A stretch of DNA of 64,000 nt, taken from contig NZ_FQUT01000016.1 of the NCBI RefSeq assembly GCF_900129245.1, positions 1-64,000 of the forward strand, in the 5' to 3' direction. This stretch comes from Chryseobacterium arachidis. GTDB lineage: Bacteria > Bacteroidota > Bacteroidia > Flavobacteriales > Weeksellaceae. Under the pieces are notes generated by a model. The model saw only the letters and a program-made list of their open reading frames with translations. It was not told the DNA's origin and searched no databases. The translations under genes were made by a program, and so were the position numbers. Positions 42,140 to 50,310 of this stretch are shown here, piece after piece. How positions within the stretch are numbered: the stretch's first letter is position 1; each line of letters opens with the position of its first letter.

Positions 42140-44746
42140 ATGAAAAAGAATATTTTATTCCTTTTGATAGTTTGTATTGTTGCTTCCTGCAGCACGAGAG
42201 TGAAAAAGCCGGAACAGCGATCAAAGTTTTTAAAAGGATTTACTACATACTACAACACTTTATTTAACGCAAAAGATGCTTTAAATAACGAGTTTGAGAC
42301 GAGGGATAAAGCACATAAGGACAATTTTTATGCGCCTTATATTCCTATTCTTACTTACGAAGATCAGCCCTTGGGAAGCGACCTTGGACAGTCTGCCGCT
42401 TTTGCAGAAAACTCTATGAAAATGGCAGAAGTAAACAGACCAACTCAGAATAACAATGGGAGAGGAGGTCCTCCGGGAATGCCACCAGGAATGCCGGGAA
42501 ACCCGATGTCCGGAGGAACAGGAACAGCGACGGGAGATCCCAATCAGCTCGAACAAAAAGGAGCTTCGGTACTTGAAATTGCAGAAGCAAAAGCTTTGAA
42601 AGCAATCAATAAATATTCCGTCATCAGACACGGTGAAGAGCAGAACAAACAGATTTTTGATGCATACATGATCCTTGCACAGGCGAGAATTTACAGAGGG
42701 AAATCTCTGGAAGCACTTGATGCATTGAATTATGTATTCACCCACATGAAAGATGATAAAAGAATTCCTTTGGCAAGAATTTATCAGGGCCTGGCGTATG
42801 ATCAGGTTAAAAATTATCATAAAGCGCACGAAATTTTCGAAAAACTAAAAGGAGATAAAGTATCCAAACAATATGCAAAATTACTGAGCATCTATTATTC
42901 CGAATCACTGTTGGATGCAGGTAAAAAACCGGAAGCTGTAAAAGAGCTGGATCTTGCTTTTGAGTTGAATTCCAACAGAAAATTAAAGAGCAGAATTGCC
43001 TATCTGAGAGGTCAGGTTTTAGAAAATCTGAATCAGAATGAAAAAGCCAGAGAAAGCTTTATGGCCGCATATAAATATGCCAATGACTTTGAATTTGAAG
43101 TGAAATCTCAAATTGAAATAGCCAAAACATTCAACGGAAAAGGAGATTACAGCGGTGCAAGAAAATATCTGGAAGACATCAGTAAAAAAGGAACTTACGG
43201 CTCAAGAAAAAACGAATTCTACTATGCTTTGGGTCTTATGGCCAACAAAGCAGGGAAGAAAGAAGAGGCTCAGGAGTATTTCAGAAAATCTCTGAAAGAA
43301 AAGGTTTCCGACGGGCAAATCCGCGGTCTGGCTTATTATGAGATCGGAAAAGGGTATCTGGATAAAAATGACTACATCGGAGCTGGAGCATATTATGATT
43401 CTGCACTGGCGGTAATGACTTACGAGCCTTCAAAAGTACTTTTGGCAGATCAGTCGGTATACATCAAAAAGATCTCGAAAAACTATTATTTAATCAAAAA
43501 AAATGACAGTATTCTGAATCTGGCTAAAATGTCTCCGGAGCAAAAAACAGACTTTTTCACAAAATATATCGCAAAACTTAAAGTAAAAGAAGAGAAAGAA
43601 GAGCTTGAAAGAAGACGAGCAGAAAGAGCAAAAGGCTTTGATACAGGAGATTATAGCTCAACTTCAATTTTTGCCAACAGTTCCAACTCCTTCGAAGATT
43701 TCGGGGTTGCCACCAAAGGCTTCTATTTCAGCAATACAGGTACGGTTTCCAAGGGAACTTCAACCTTTAAGCAAACCTGGGGAGAAAGAGCCTTAATTGA
43801 CAACTGGCGTTTTTCTAAAAAAATGGCTACTATTGAGGACATGAAAAATGATGCTTTGGGAACAACTGCTGCACCGAATCCGAGACGTTTTGAACCTGCC
43901 TTTTACATCGAGCAGATTCCTACAGAAATTGCCAAGCTAGATCAATTGAAAAAAGACAGAGATACGGCATCTCTAGGGTTGGGTGTGATGTATCAGAATT
44001 ATTTCACCAATACCTCTTTAGCTACAAAAACTTTATATGACTTGGTGGATGTAAAACCTGAAGAAAAAGTAATGCTACAGGCATTGTATGAGATTTTCGC
44101 TATGAATTATGAAAAAAATCCTCAGATTGCAGACAGAGCAAAACAAATTTTATTAACCGATTATCCGTATACTTCTTACGCCGAATTTGCAAGAAACCCG
44201 AAGAGCAGTACTTTCGTGAAATCTTCAGGAGATGTGGAAAATCAATATAAACAGGCATTTGCACTATACGAATCTGAAAAATTTGGCGAAAGTAAAGACA
44301 TCATCGATAAAACAATCCAACAATACCCTAAAGATGCGCTGGTTCCCAAGTTATATTTGTTAAATGCATTTAATTCAGGAAAGGCGAGTGGGAAAGAGGT
44401 CATGATTCTTCAGCTGGAACAGATTGCATTAAATTACGGTAAAACTCCGGAAGGCGAAAAGGCCAAAGAAATGCTGAATTATCTGAAAAGCGACCTGAGC
44501 TTCCAGGCAACCGATAATAAAGGAAATGCGATACCACAAAGCCCCGTAAATACCGCTAATAATATTCCGCAACAGCCAAGCCAGTTTAACGGAACCGGCA
44601 CACCTCCGCAACCGGGAACTAACTTTATGAATAACAATCAGCAAAATCAACCCGCCAACGGTAACAGCAATAAAGCAAAAAAACAAAAAAATATGGGTCA
44701 GCAGCAGTTTCAACCAGCCGATATGGTTCCTGCAAAGCCACAGTAA
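42140..44746 (+). CDS. porW: Type IX secretion/gliding lipoprotein PorW (SprE-like)
   Basis: An 868-residue lipoprotein with a lipobox (MKKNILFLLIVCIVASC). The segment after it, RSKFLKGFTTYYNTLFNAKDALNNEF, follows the PorW/SprE N-terminus, which links PorK/N/L/M complexes of the T9SS. About ten TPR-like repeats follow (for example YFRKSLKEKVSDGQIRGLAYY) with a Gly/Pro-rich insert RGGPPGMPPGMPGNP (about 112-127) and a Gln/Asn/Pro-rich C-terminus (NNQQNQPANGNSN). Faces the periplasm. Monocistronic, with a terminator of its own. Confidence 0.85.
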   Translation: MKKNILFLLIVCIVASCSTRVKKPEQRSKFLKGFTTYYNTLFNAKDALNNEFETRDKAHKDNFYAPYIPILTYEDQPLGSDLGQSAAFAENSMKMAEVNRPTQNNNGRGGPPGMPPGMPGNPMSGGTGTATGDPNQLEQKGASVLEIAEAKALKAINKYSVIRHGEEQNKQIFDAYMILAQARIYRGKSLEALDALNYVFTHMKDDKRIPLARIYQGLAYDQVKNYHKAHEIFEKLKGDKVSKQYAKLLSIYYSESLLDAGKKPEAVKELDLAFELNSNRKLKSRIAYLRGQVLENLNQNEKARESFMAAYKYANDFEFEVKSQIEIAKTFNGKGDYSGARKYLEDISKKGTYGSRKNEFYYALGLMANKAGKKEEAQEYFRKSLKEKVSDGQIRGLAYYEIGKGYLDKNDYIGAGAYYDSALAVMTYEPSKVLLADQSVYIKKISKNYYLIKKNDSILNLAKMSPEQKTDFFTKYIAKLKVKEEKEELERRRAERAKGFDTGDYSSTSIFANSSNSFEDFGVATKGFYFSNTGTVSKGTSTFKQTWGERALIDNWRFSKKMATIEDMKNDALGTTAAPNPRRFEPAFYIEQIPTEIAKLDQLKKDRDTASLGLGVMYQNYFTNTSLATKTLYDLVDVKPEEKVMLQALYEIFAMNYEKNPQIADRAKQILLTDYPYTSYAEFARNPKSSTFVKSSGDVENQYKQAFALYESEKFGESKDIIDKTIQQYPKDALVPKLYLLNAFNSGKASGKEVMILQLEQIALNYGKTPEGEKAKEMLNYLKSDLSFQATDNKGNAIPQSPVNTANNIPQQPSQFNGTGTPPQPGTNFMNNNQQNQPANGNSNKAKKQKNMGQQQFQPADMVPAKPQ

Positions 44747-44750
44747 CAAT

Positions 44751-44782
44751 AAAAAAGCGAAGAATAGTTTCTTCGCTTTTTT
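44751..44782. terminator. Bidirectional terminator between porW and tsaB
   Basis: Stem AAAAAAGCGAAGAA / TTCTTCGCTTTTTT with loop TAGT. It stands between converging genes and has a T run on both strands. Confidence 0.85.
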
Positions 44783-44803
44783 TATGATTTGAATAAATAG
44801 TTC

Positions 44804-45478
44804 TTAAGACTCTTTTTTCTTTACCCCGTGAAAATCTTTCAGATAAAAAGGTTCAAAATAAGCAATATCTTCAAACTCTTTTTTATCAATCTTCTCAAGG
44901 CTTTTCTTGATTAAATATTGTGCAGAAGGATAAACCGTTTCATTAAAATCAGCATTGGGAAGCTGTAAAATATCCTTTGCTTTTCTTGCACCGTCACCTA
45001 CAAACAATACTTTTTTATCTCTAAATTCTTCAAAAGAATTCTCAGCTAAAATTTTAGCTTCCGTCTCAGAGATTTCATTTCCTTTCTCGCCGTCATAAAC
45101 GGCCGTATAAACCTCCATTCTTCTTGCGTCGATCAAAGGGATAACAAAATCATAGTTTTGCTTTAAAAAAGGCTCTATCATGCTTTCTAGAGAATTTACC
45201 GCAATCAATGGAACTTTCAGTCCGTAGCAGAACCCTTTTGCCGAAGAAGCTCCGATTCTCAAACCGGTATAAGACCCTGGCCCTTTTCCTAAAGAAACGG
45301 CTTCAATATCTTTCATCGAAAGCCCGGCTCCTTCCAATGCCCATTCTACAAATGTGTGGAGACTTTCGGATTGTTTATAGTTTTCAGAAACTTCTTCCGT
45401 TAGGCACAAAAGTTTTTCGCCATCAGAAATCGCTACCGAACAGTTTTTTGAAGAGGTTTCGAGATATAAAATTTTCAT
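44804..45478 (-). CDS. tsaB: tRNA threonylcarbamoyl-adenosine biosynthesis protein TsaB
   Basis: A 224-residue TsaB (YeaZ), partner of TsaD and TsaE in making t6A37 of ANN-decoding tRNAs. The N-terminal actin-like fold shows ILYLETSSKNCSVAIS and GPGSYTGLRIG (about 67-77), the hallmark of TsaB/TsaD. The C-terminal half is shorter, as in all TsaB. Stands alone on the minus strand. It is not a peptidase, although related sequences are misnamed glycoprotease. Confidence 0.9.
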   Translation of the reverse strand: MKILYLETSSKNCSVAISDGEKLLCLTEEVSENYKQSESLHTFVEWALEGAGLSMKDIEAVSLGKGPGSYTGLRIGASSAKGFCYGLKVPLIAVNSLESMIEPFLKQNYDFVIPLIDARRMEVYTAVYDGEKGNEISETEAKILAENSFEEFRDKKVLFVGDGARKAKDILQLPNADFNETVYPSAQYLIKKSLEKIDKKEFEDIAYFEPFYLKDFHGVKKKES

Positions 45479-45534
45479 TTTTTTATTTTAAAATTCCTTT
45501 GAATCTTATGCAAATTTAAGGCATTATTTTGAGA

Positions 45535-46284
45535 CTATTTTCTGTAAATCGTTCTCGGTTCTGCTTGTGCCGTCGGATAAATCGTCATATCAGAAATACA
45601 GACATGCTTTGGAGCGTTCACGCAATAAGCGATAGAATCAGCAATATCTTCTGCTTTTAACGGTTCATACCCTGCGTAAACTGTCGAAGCTCTTTCGGTG
45701 TCGCCTTTAAATCTTACCATAGAAAAATCCGTTTCCACAGCTCCCGGCTGGATATTGGTAACTTTAATTCCGAATTCCGTCAATTCTATTCTCATTCCTT
45801 CGGAAATGACGTCTACAGCCTTTTTGGTGGCACAATACACCACGCCATTAGCATACGTTTGTCTGGCAGCCACAGAACTGATATTTACAATATGCCCGGA
45901 ATTTCTTTCCTTCATTCCCGGAATAATCATTTTAGAAACATACAGAAGTCCTTTTACATTTCCGTCGATCATAGAATCCCAATCATCTGTTTTTCCCGAA
46001 GAAAGAGGATCTAGACCATGGGCATTTCCTGCATTGTTAACCAATACATCAATATTCTTCCATTCTTCCGGAAGAGAATTTATGGCAGTTTCCACTTCTT
46101 CTAAATTTCGGACATCAAATTTTAAACTAAAAACTTCGGTATATTGAGAAAGTTCATTTTTTACAGATTCCAATACTTCAGATCTTCTTCCACAAATAAT
46201 AATTCTGTTTCCTTGCTTTGCAAAAAGCTCTGCTGTAGCTTTTCCAATTCCTGATGTTGCTCCGGTTACTAATATTGTTTTCAT
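45535..46284 (-). CDS. SDR-family NAD(P)-dependent oxidoreductase
   Basis: A 249-residue short-chain dehydrogenase. TGATSGIGKATAE (8-20), NNAG (about 84-87), and the catalytic SSV...YCATK (Ser near 136, Tyr near 149, Lys near 153) are intact. Closest to the YdfG-like group, which oxidises 3-hydroxy acids or serine/allo-threonine with NADP+. Arg instead of Asp after the second strand (GRRSE) favours NADP. Monocistronic, between tsaB and a membrane-protein gene. Confidence 0.88.
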   Translation of the reverse strand: MKTILVTGATSGIGKATAELFAKQGNRIIICGRRSEVLESVKNELSQYTEVFSLKFDVRNLEEVETAINSLPEEWKNIDVLVNNAGNAHGLDPLSSGKTDDWDSMIDGNVKGLLYVSKMIIPGMKERNSGHIVNISSVAARQTYANGVVYCATKKAVDVISEGMRIELTEFGIKVTNIQPGAVETDFSMVRFKGDTERASTVYAGYEPLKAEDIADSIAYCVNAPKHVCISDMTIYPTAQAEPRTIYRK

Positions 46285-46383
46285 TATTTACTTTTAATTA
46301 TTGATTGATTACTTTTTCATTTTTCTTTTCATCATATATTTATAAATCCAGAATTCTACCCACGGAATCAACATGAGAAGTCC

Positions 46384-47124
46384 CTAGATTACCAAAATTC
46401 CTTTTACAAAAGTTTTAAATTGAGATTTTAAAACCATTAAAAAAAGATTCTGAATTTTCTCAACAATAGATTTTTCAAGATTTTCAGGATTTAACTGTAG
46501 TAATTGCTGACTTACTTTATCAAATTCTTTGTAAGAAAGATCTTTTGTAATATCAACGTGAGGAATTGAATTTAGTGCACCATATAAAACCAAAGTATGA
46601 ATCCTATCACCATATTTATCTGCAAAAGCAGAAGCCAACCAGTTTTTAGGTCGATCTAATGCAACATATTTTGTATTGTAAACTTTAACTACATCTACAA
46701 ACCGAATTTTTGCATTCTTATTCTTCTGTTCTAGATCGGAGAAGATAAATTCAAGAGTTGTAATGAATTTGGTTTTAGATAGTGTATCTCTAAAAATATA
46801 CTGTGAACCTGAATTGTAAACCTGTTCTGAAATACTATAACTGTCTTGCTTAAATGCCTGATAAACACCTACGAACATTCCCATTTTTACAGAAAAGATG
46901 ATATTGATAAAAATAATAAACGGAATGTAAAGTTTAACCAGCCAGTTGTAATACTTATATTCTCTGGATGTGACTTTAAATTTTCTTAAACTAAAAATTA
47001 AGATGAAGTTTACGACAAATCCGATAACTAAAAAAATAGTCGAATAACTGATTATCTTTAAAGGATAATTTTTTACTACATATAATACAACAGAATAAAT
47101 TGTTCCCCAGTCTATGTTTTGCAT
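46384..47124 (-). CDS. Unrecognised membrane protein, C-terminus probably cut by a stop
   Basis: A 246-residue protein from the ATG at 47124 (MQNIDWGTIY). Two or three membrane helices in the first 95 residues (ISYSTIFLVIGFVVNFILIF, split: TIFLVIGFVVNFILI; then LYIPFIIFINIIF), then a soluble domain. It ends in a TAG at 46384, but the frame stays open for 24 more codons to a TAA at 46309. These codons encode a hydrophobic segment (LLMLIPWVEFW) followed by a basic tail ending KRKMKK, a typical membrane-protein terminus. A nonsense mutation or sequencing error is therefore likely. It overlaps the end of yraN by about a codon. Confidence 0.6.
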   Translation of the reverse strand: MQNIDWGTIYSVVLYVVKNYPLKIISYSTIFLVIGFVVNFILIFSLRKFKVTSREYKYYNWLVKLYIPFIIFINIIFSVKMGMFVGVYQAFKQDSYSISEQVYNSGSQYIFRDTLSKTKFITTLEFIFSDLEQKNKNAKIRFVDVVKVYNTKYVALDRPKNWLASAFADKYGDRIHTLVLYGALNSIPHVDITKDLSYKEFDKVSQQLLQLNPENLEKSIVEKIQNLFLMVLKSQFKTFVKGILVI

Positions 47125-47126
47125 AA

Positions 47127-47498
47127 TCAATTGGCATCAAATGCTTCGAAAGCATTGGTTATATGTTCGACAATCAGATTCTTTTTTTCGTCGGGCAGAA
47201 CAGTGATAATATCAAATCTTACTTCCAGATTTTTATTGAATTCTTCCAGATAATAATTCGCAGCGGAAACTATTAGTTTAATCTTCGTTTTAGTAACTGC
47301 CTCCTGCGGCAACATAAAAGCATCGGTGGATCTCGCCTTCACTTCTGTAACAATAATTAAATTATCCTTTTCAGCAATAATATCGATTTCTGCCTTTTGA
47401 AACCGAAAGTTTCTTACTAGAATTTTATAGCCATTTTTCTGTAAATATTCAACTGCTAAATCTTCTGCTTTTTTGCCGAAATCGTTGTGCTGTGCCAT
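47127..47498 (-). CDS. YraN family (UPF0102) endonuclease-like protein
   Basis: A 123-residue protein of the restriction-endonuclease-like fold. Family hallmark: GKKAEDLAVEYLQKNGYKILVRNFR (split: GKKAEDLAVEYL; YKILVRNF) with E-x-D (KAEIDIIAE) and the later EVKAR (E-V-K) that would bind metal. Members may act on DNA junctions or processing, but function is not well established. Its stop overlaps the start of the next gene. Confidence 0.85.
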   Translation of the reverse strand: MAQHNDFGKKAEDLAVEYLQKNGYKILVRNFRFQKAEIDIIAEKDNLIIVTEVKARSTDAFMLPQEAVTKTKIKLIVSAANYYLEEFNKNLEVRFDIITVLPDEKKNLIVEHITNAFEAFDAN

Positions 47499-47548
47499 AT
47501 TTGTGTCTGAGTGTTTGAGTTCCTTTTGCTTAATAAAGTCGATTAGTT

Positions 47549-47964
47549 TTAAACTAACTTTTTATAAACATCATCCAGCCATTCTGTAATATCTTCATGA
47601 AATGTTCCAAACAACAATTCTTGATCCGTTTTTAAGAATTCCTTCCTGAAAATATACGGACTCACATTAATCCAATATTTATTTCCATTTCTGTGAAAAT
47701 GGTAATTTTCATGTCTTATATCTAAAGGAGTATATTCTTTTTTCTTCTCTTCTGTTAGTTCCGGATAAAAAGTCTTAAGCTCAAAATTAGGAAAAGAAAG
47801 TAAAGTTTAGGATCTTCAATATCAAAAATATCTCCTTCTTGATATTTTTGATACCAATTTAAAATTAACTGATAACTGAAATCATCATAAATCTCTAATT
47901 GCATTCTTCGAATTTCATCATACAATCCTGGTGAGAAATTATATTCAACGAGTAAATTTTTCAC
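47549..47964 (-). pseudogene. Unrecognised gene with a one-base frameshift
   Basis: From the ATG at 47964 the frame reads MKNLLVEYNFSPGLYDEI... to DPKL and then runs into a stop at 47755. If one base is added near 47803 (minus-strand CTTTA to CTTTTA), the frame continues LLSFPNFELKTFYPELTEEKKKEY ... ending at a stop at 47549, a 139-codon gene. The second part is coherent (no stops over 80 codons, Trp/Tyr-rich, for example YWINVSPYIFRKEF and WLDDVYKKLV). The family is not recognised. It lies two bases downstream of the S66 peptidase gene. Confidence 0.65.
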
Positions 47965-47966
47965 TT

Positions 47967-48896
47967 TTAAAATTCAATCTTAACCTTATCCTTAATCTCT
48001 AATTTCAAATTTCCACCAATAATCAAAGGTCGGTTGTCTTTGATGTGGCCATTGGGGAAACCAAAAACTACTGGAAAATTATATTTTGCAATTCGTTCCG
48101 AAATTAATTTATAAGCGAATTCGTCGAAGCTTTCTTCATACTGCTTATTCTCTTTTTCATCACCCATATTCGTCATTCCTCCAATAATTAATCCAGAAAT
48201 TTTATTGAAAACTCCGGCCAGTTCCAGACTCATGATCATTCGGTCAAGTGCATAAAAATTTTCACCAATATCTTCAATAAATAGAATTTTATCCTTGAAA
48301 TCAAAGGAATATTTCGTTCCCAGAAGTGCATAAACAAGGGCTAAATTTCCTCCAATCAATTCTCCCTCAGTATTTCCCTGTTTATTAAACTGATGCGATT
48401 TAAGGCTGTATTTGAGAGCTTTGCCTTTTAAAACATCAAAAATCAAATCATAACTTTCTTCGGTGACTCCAAAACTTGAAGTTTTAATCGTTTGCCCATG
48501 AATCGAAGCAAATCCTTTTTTCAATAAAAAACTCTGAATAACCGTGTTATCAGAATAACCAATATACCATTTTGGATTTTTAGTGAAATTTTTAAGATTG
48601 AGATCCTGAATCAAATGCTGGCAGCCGTAGCCACCTCTGGACGCCCAAACTGCAGAAATTTCGTTGTCATTTAAAGCCCAGTTGATGTCTTTTATTCTTT
48701 CCTGTTCTGTTCCGGCATAATTGTAGCCGTTTGAAAATTTGGTGTAAAGATGCTCGCCCAAGACGGGTTCGTATCCTTTACTTTTAATCATTTCAATTCC
48801 TTTCGCCAGTTGGGAAGTTTCTACAGCTCCGGCAGGGGAAATTACAGCTATTTTATCCCCTGTTTTCAGGGATTTCGGAAAGATAATTTTTGTCAT
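47967..48896 (-). CDS. S66 family LD-carboxypeptidase
   Basis: A 309-residue serine peptidase that removes the terminal D-alanine from murein tetrapeptides during recycling (LdcA type). Catalytic features: nucleophile Ser in GYSDNTV (about residue 112), GGYGC, FIEDIGE (Glu), and the catalytic His in GFPNGHIKDN. No signal peptide, hence cytosolic as expected for LdcA. Overlaps the LysE-type transporter gene by four bases, so it is co-translated with it. Confidence 0.9.
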   Translation of the reverse strand: MTKIIFPKSLKTGDKIAVISPAGAVETSQLAKGIEMIKSKGYEPVLGEHLYTKFSNGYNYAGTEQERIKDINWALNDNEISAVWASRGGYGCQHLIQDLNLKNFTKNPKWYIGYSDNTVIQSFLLKKGFASIHGQTIKTSSFGVTEESYDLIFDVLKGKALKYSLKSHQFNKQGNTEGELIGGNLALVYALLGTKYSFDFKDKILFIEDIGENFYALDRMIMSLELAGVFNKISGLIIGGMTNMGDEKENKQYEESFDEFAYKLISERIAKYNFPVVFGFPNGHIKDNRPLIIGGNLKLEIKDKVKIEF

Positions 48897-49579
48897 TCGG
48901 TCTTTTTGTATTTTACTTCTTTTTTCTCTGCTTCTTCCAGGCGTTTATCAAATTGATTAAACATTTTAAAACTTTGTAAAAAGATAAAGAAACTGAATAT
49001 GATAAGAACTACTCCTACACCTTTTCTGATATTGTTTGCCAGTTTTTGGGTAAGTTTATAATGAAATTGTTTTGCCAGAAAAATTTTAGCCAAATCGATC
49101 AAGAGATAGGTTGCAATAACGATTGCCAGATACAGGATCAGGGTATCTGTATTAGGGTATTGGTTTCGTACTCCAATTACTGTAACCAGCCAAAAAAGGA
49201 TAACACCCACGTTCAGAATATTTAAAAGAAAACCATTAAGAAATGTTTTAAAATAATTCTGACTGATAATTTTTTCTTCTCCCGGCAAATGCATTTTGGT
49301 CTTTGTAACCATCATAATAATTCCGTAAACGAGAATAAGTATGGAAGTAATTCTATAAAAACCGGGATGTTTGTCGATTAATTCAACAATATCTGCACTT
49401 GCATAGTAGGCTGCAATAATGCATAATAAATCTGCCGTAATAACACCAAAATCCAGCGATAGGGCGTGTTTAGGACCTCTTGTAAAACTAGTTTCGATTA
49501 ACAGAAAAAAAATAGGGCCAATAAAAACCAGGCTCAGCATAAAGCCCAGACCAATGGCCGATAATACAAGTTCAAACAT
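48893..49579 (-). CDS. LysE/RhtB-type transporter
   Basis: A 228-residue inner-membrane protein with six hydrophobic segments in the LysE/RhtB layout (AIGLGFMLSLVFIGPIFFLLIE first). LysE family members export amino acids, but the motif GPxxxLL is only partly seen, so the substrate is open. The C-terminal tail is Glu/Lys-rich (EEAEKKEVKYKKTE). Overlaps the S66 gene by four bases; pairing with a peptidoglycan peptidase suggests export of a cell-wall amino acid or peptide (inference). Confidence 0.75.
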   Translation of the reverse strand: MFELVLSAIGLGFMLSLVFIGPIFFLLIETSFTRGPKHALSLDFGVITADLLCIIAAYYASADIVELIDKHPGFYRITSILILVYGIIMMVTKTKMHLPGEEKIISQNYFKTFLNGFLLNILNVGVILFWLVTVIGVRNQYPNTDTLILYLAIVIATYLLIDLAKIFLAKQFHYKLTQKLANNIRKGVGVVLIIFSFFIFLQSFKMFNQFDKRLEEAEKKEVKYKKTE

Positions 49580-49721
49580 TTACATGGTGTTAAAAATGAA
49601 AAAAATTTCACTTCATTGAATACAAAGTTAGCTTTTATGTTTTAAAAAATCAAAAAGAAAATTGATGTTGTACAGCAGATTGTAATTTATTGTTTCCATG
49701 TAAAAATCATTATTAGAGATA

Positions 49722-49746
49722 AAAAAAACCGCCATTTAAGCGGTTA
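49722..49746 (-). terminator. Terminator downstream of the rnr operon
   Basis: On the minus strand AACCGCTTAAATGGCGGTT then a run of eight T; it lies 52 bases after the stop of the membrane-protein gene at 49798. Confidence 0.7.
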
Positions 49747-49797
49747 TTATTAAGTATATTTTGAACTTTATCTAACAATTTTGAAATCTAGTCATTA

Positions 49798-50310
49798 TTA
49801 ATTTTCCTCACAATTTTTGTTATAAATAAATTTAAAGTCTTTTCTGACTTTTAAACCAAATACACCTCTTTCAAAAGTATAAATAATTTGATTGTTACCC
49901 CACATTCTTTTATAATCAATAAAAAAACTTCTTGTCATATAGGAATATTCATAGGCATTTCCACTTAAATATATATAAGTTGTTTTCCCTTTTTGATGGC
50001 TATTTCTTCCTCCAACTTCTGCGATCATATTTGTAAAGCAATAAGTTTCTTTAATAGGATTCATGCTCGTTATATAATTAATCAAGAAAAAGGCATTAAT
50101 TATCATTGGAAAGGTAATTCCAAAAAAATAATTTTTGCCTAAACTTCCTATTTTAAGGATATTCTTGTTAATTAAATTATTACTTATAATACAAAGAACA
50201 ATGATCACCGCAACAAACAAGTAAAAATTAATTACCGTCTTGAATATTATAAAGAAAACCAAGACAACATTCAGCATACTAAAAACAATACACTTATCAA
50301 TTTTAGTCAT
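49798..50310 (-). CDS. Unrecognised membrane protein downstream of rnr
   Basis: A 170-residue protein with three or four hydrophobic segments in the first 100 residues (VFSMLNVVLVFFIIFKTV; FYLFVAVIIVLCIIS; YFFGITFPMIINAFFLIN) and a basic, Tyr-rich soluble tail. No family is recognised. Its start overlaps the rnr stop by one base, so it shares the rnr transcript; it ends before the hairpin terminator. Confidence 0.6.
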   Translation of the reverse strand: MTKIDKCIVFSMLNVVLVFFIIFKTVINFYLFVAVIIVLCIISNNLINKNILKIGSLGKNYFFGITFPMIINAFFLINYITSMNPIKETYCFTNMIAEVGGRNSHQKGKTTYIYLSGNAYEYSYMTRSFFIDYKRMWGNNQIIYTFERGVFGLKVRKDFKFIYNKNCEEN

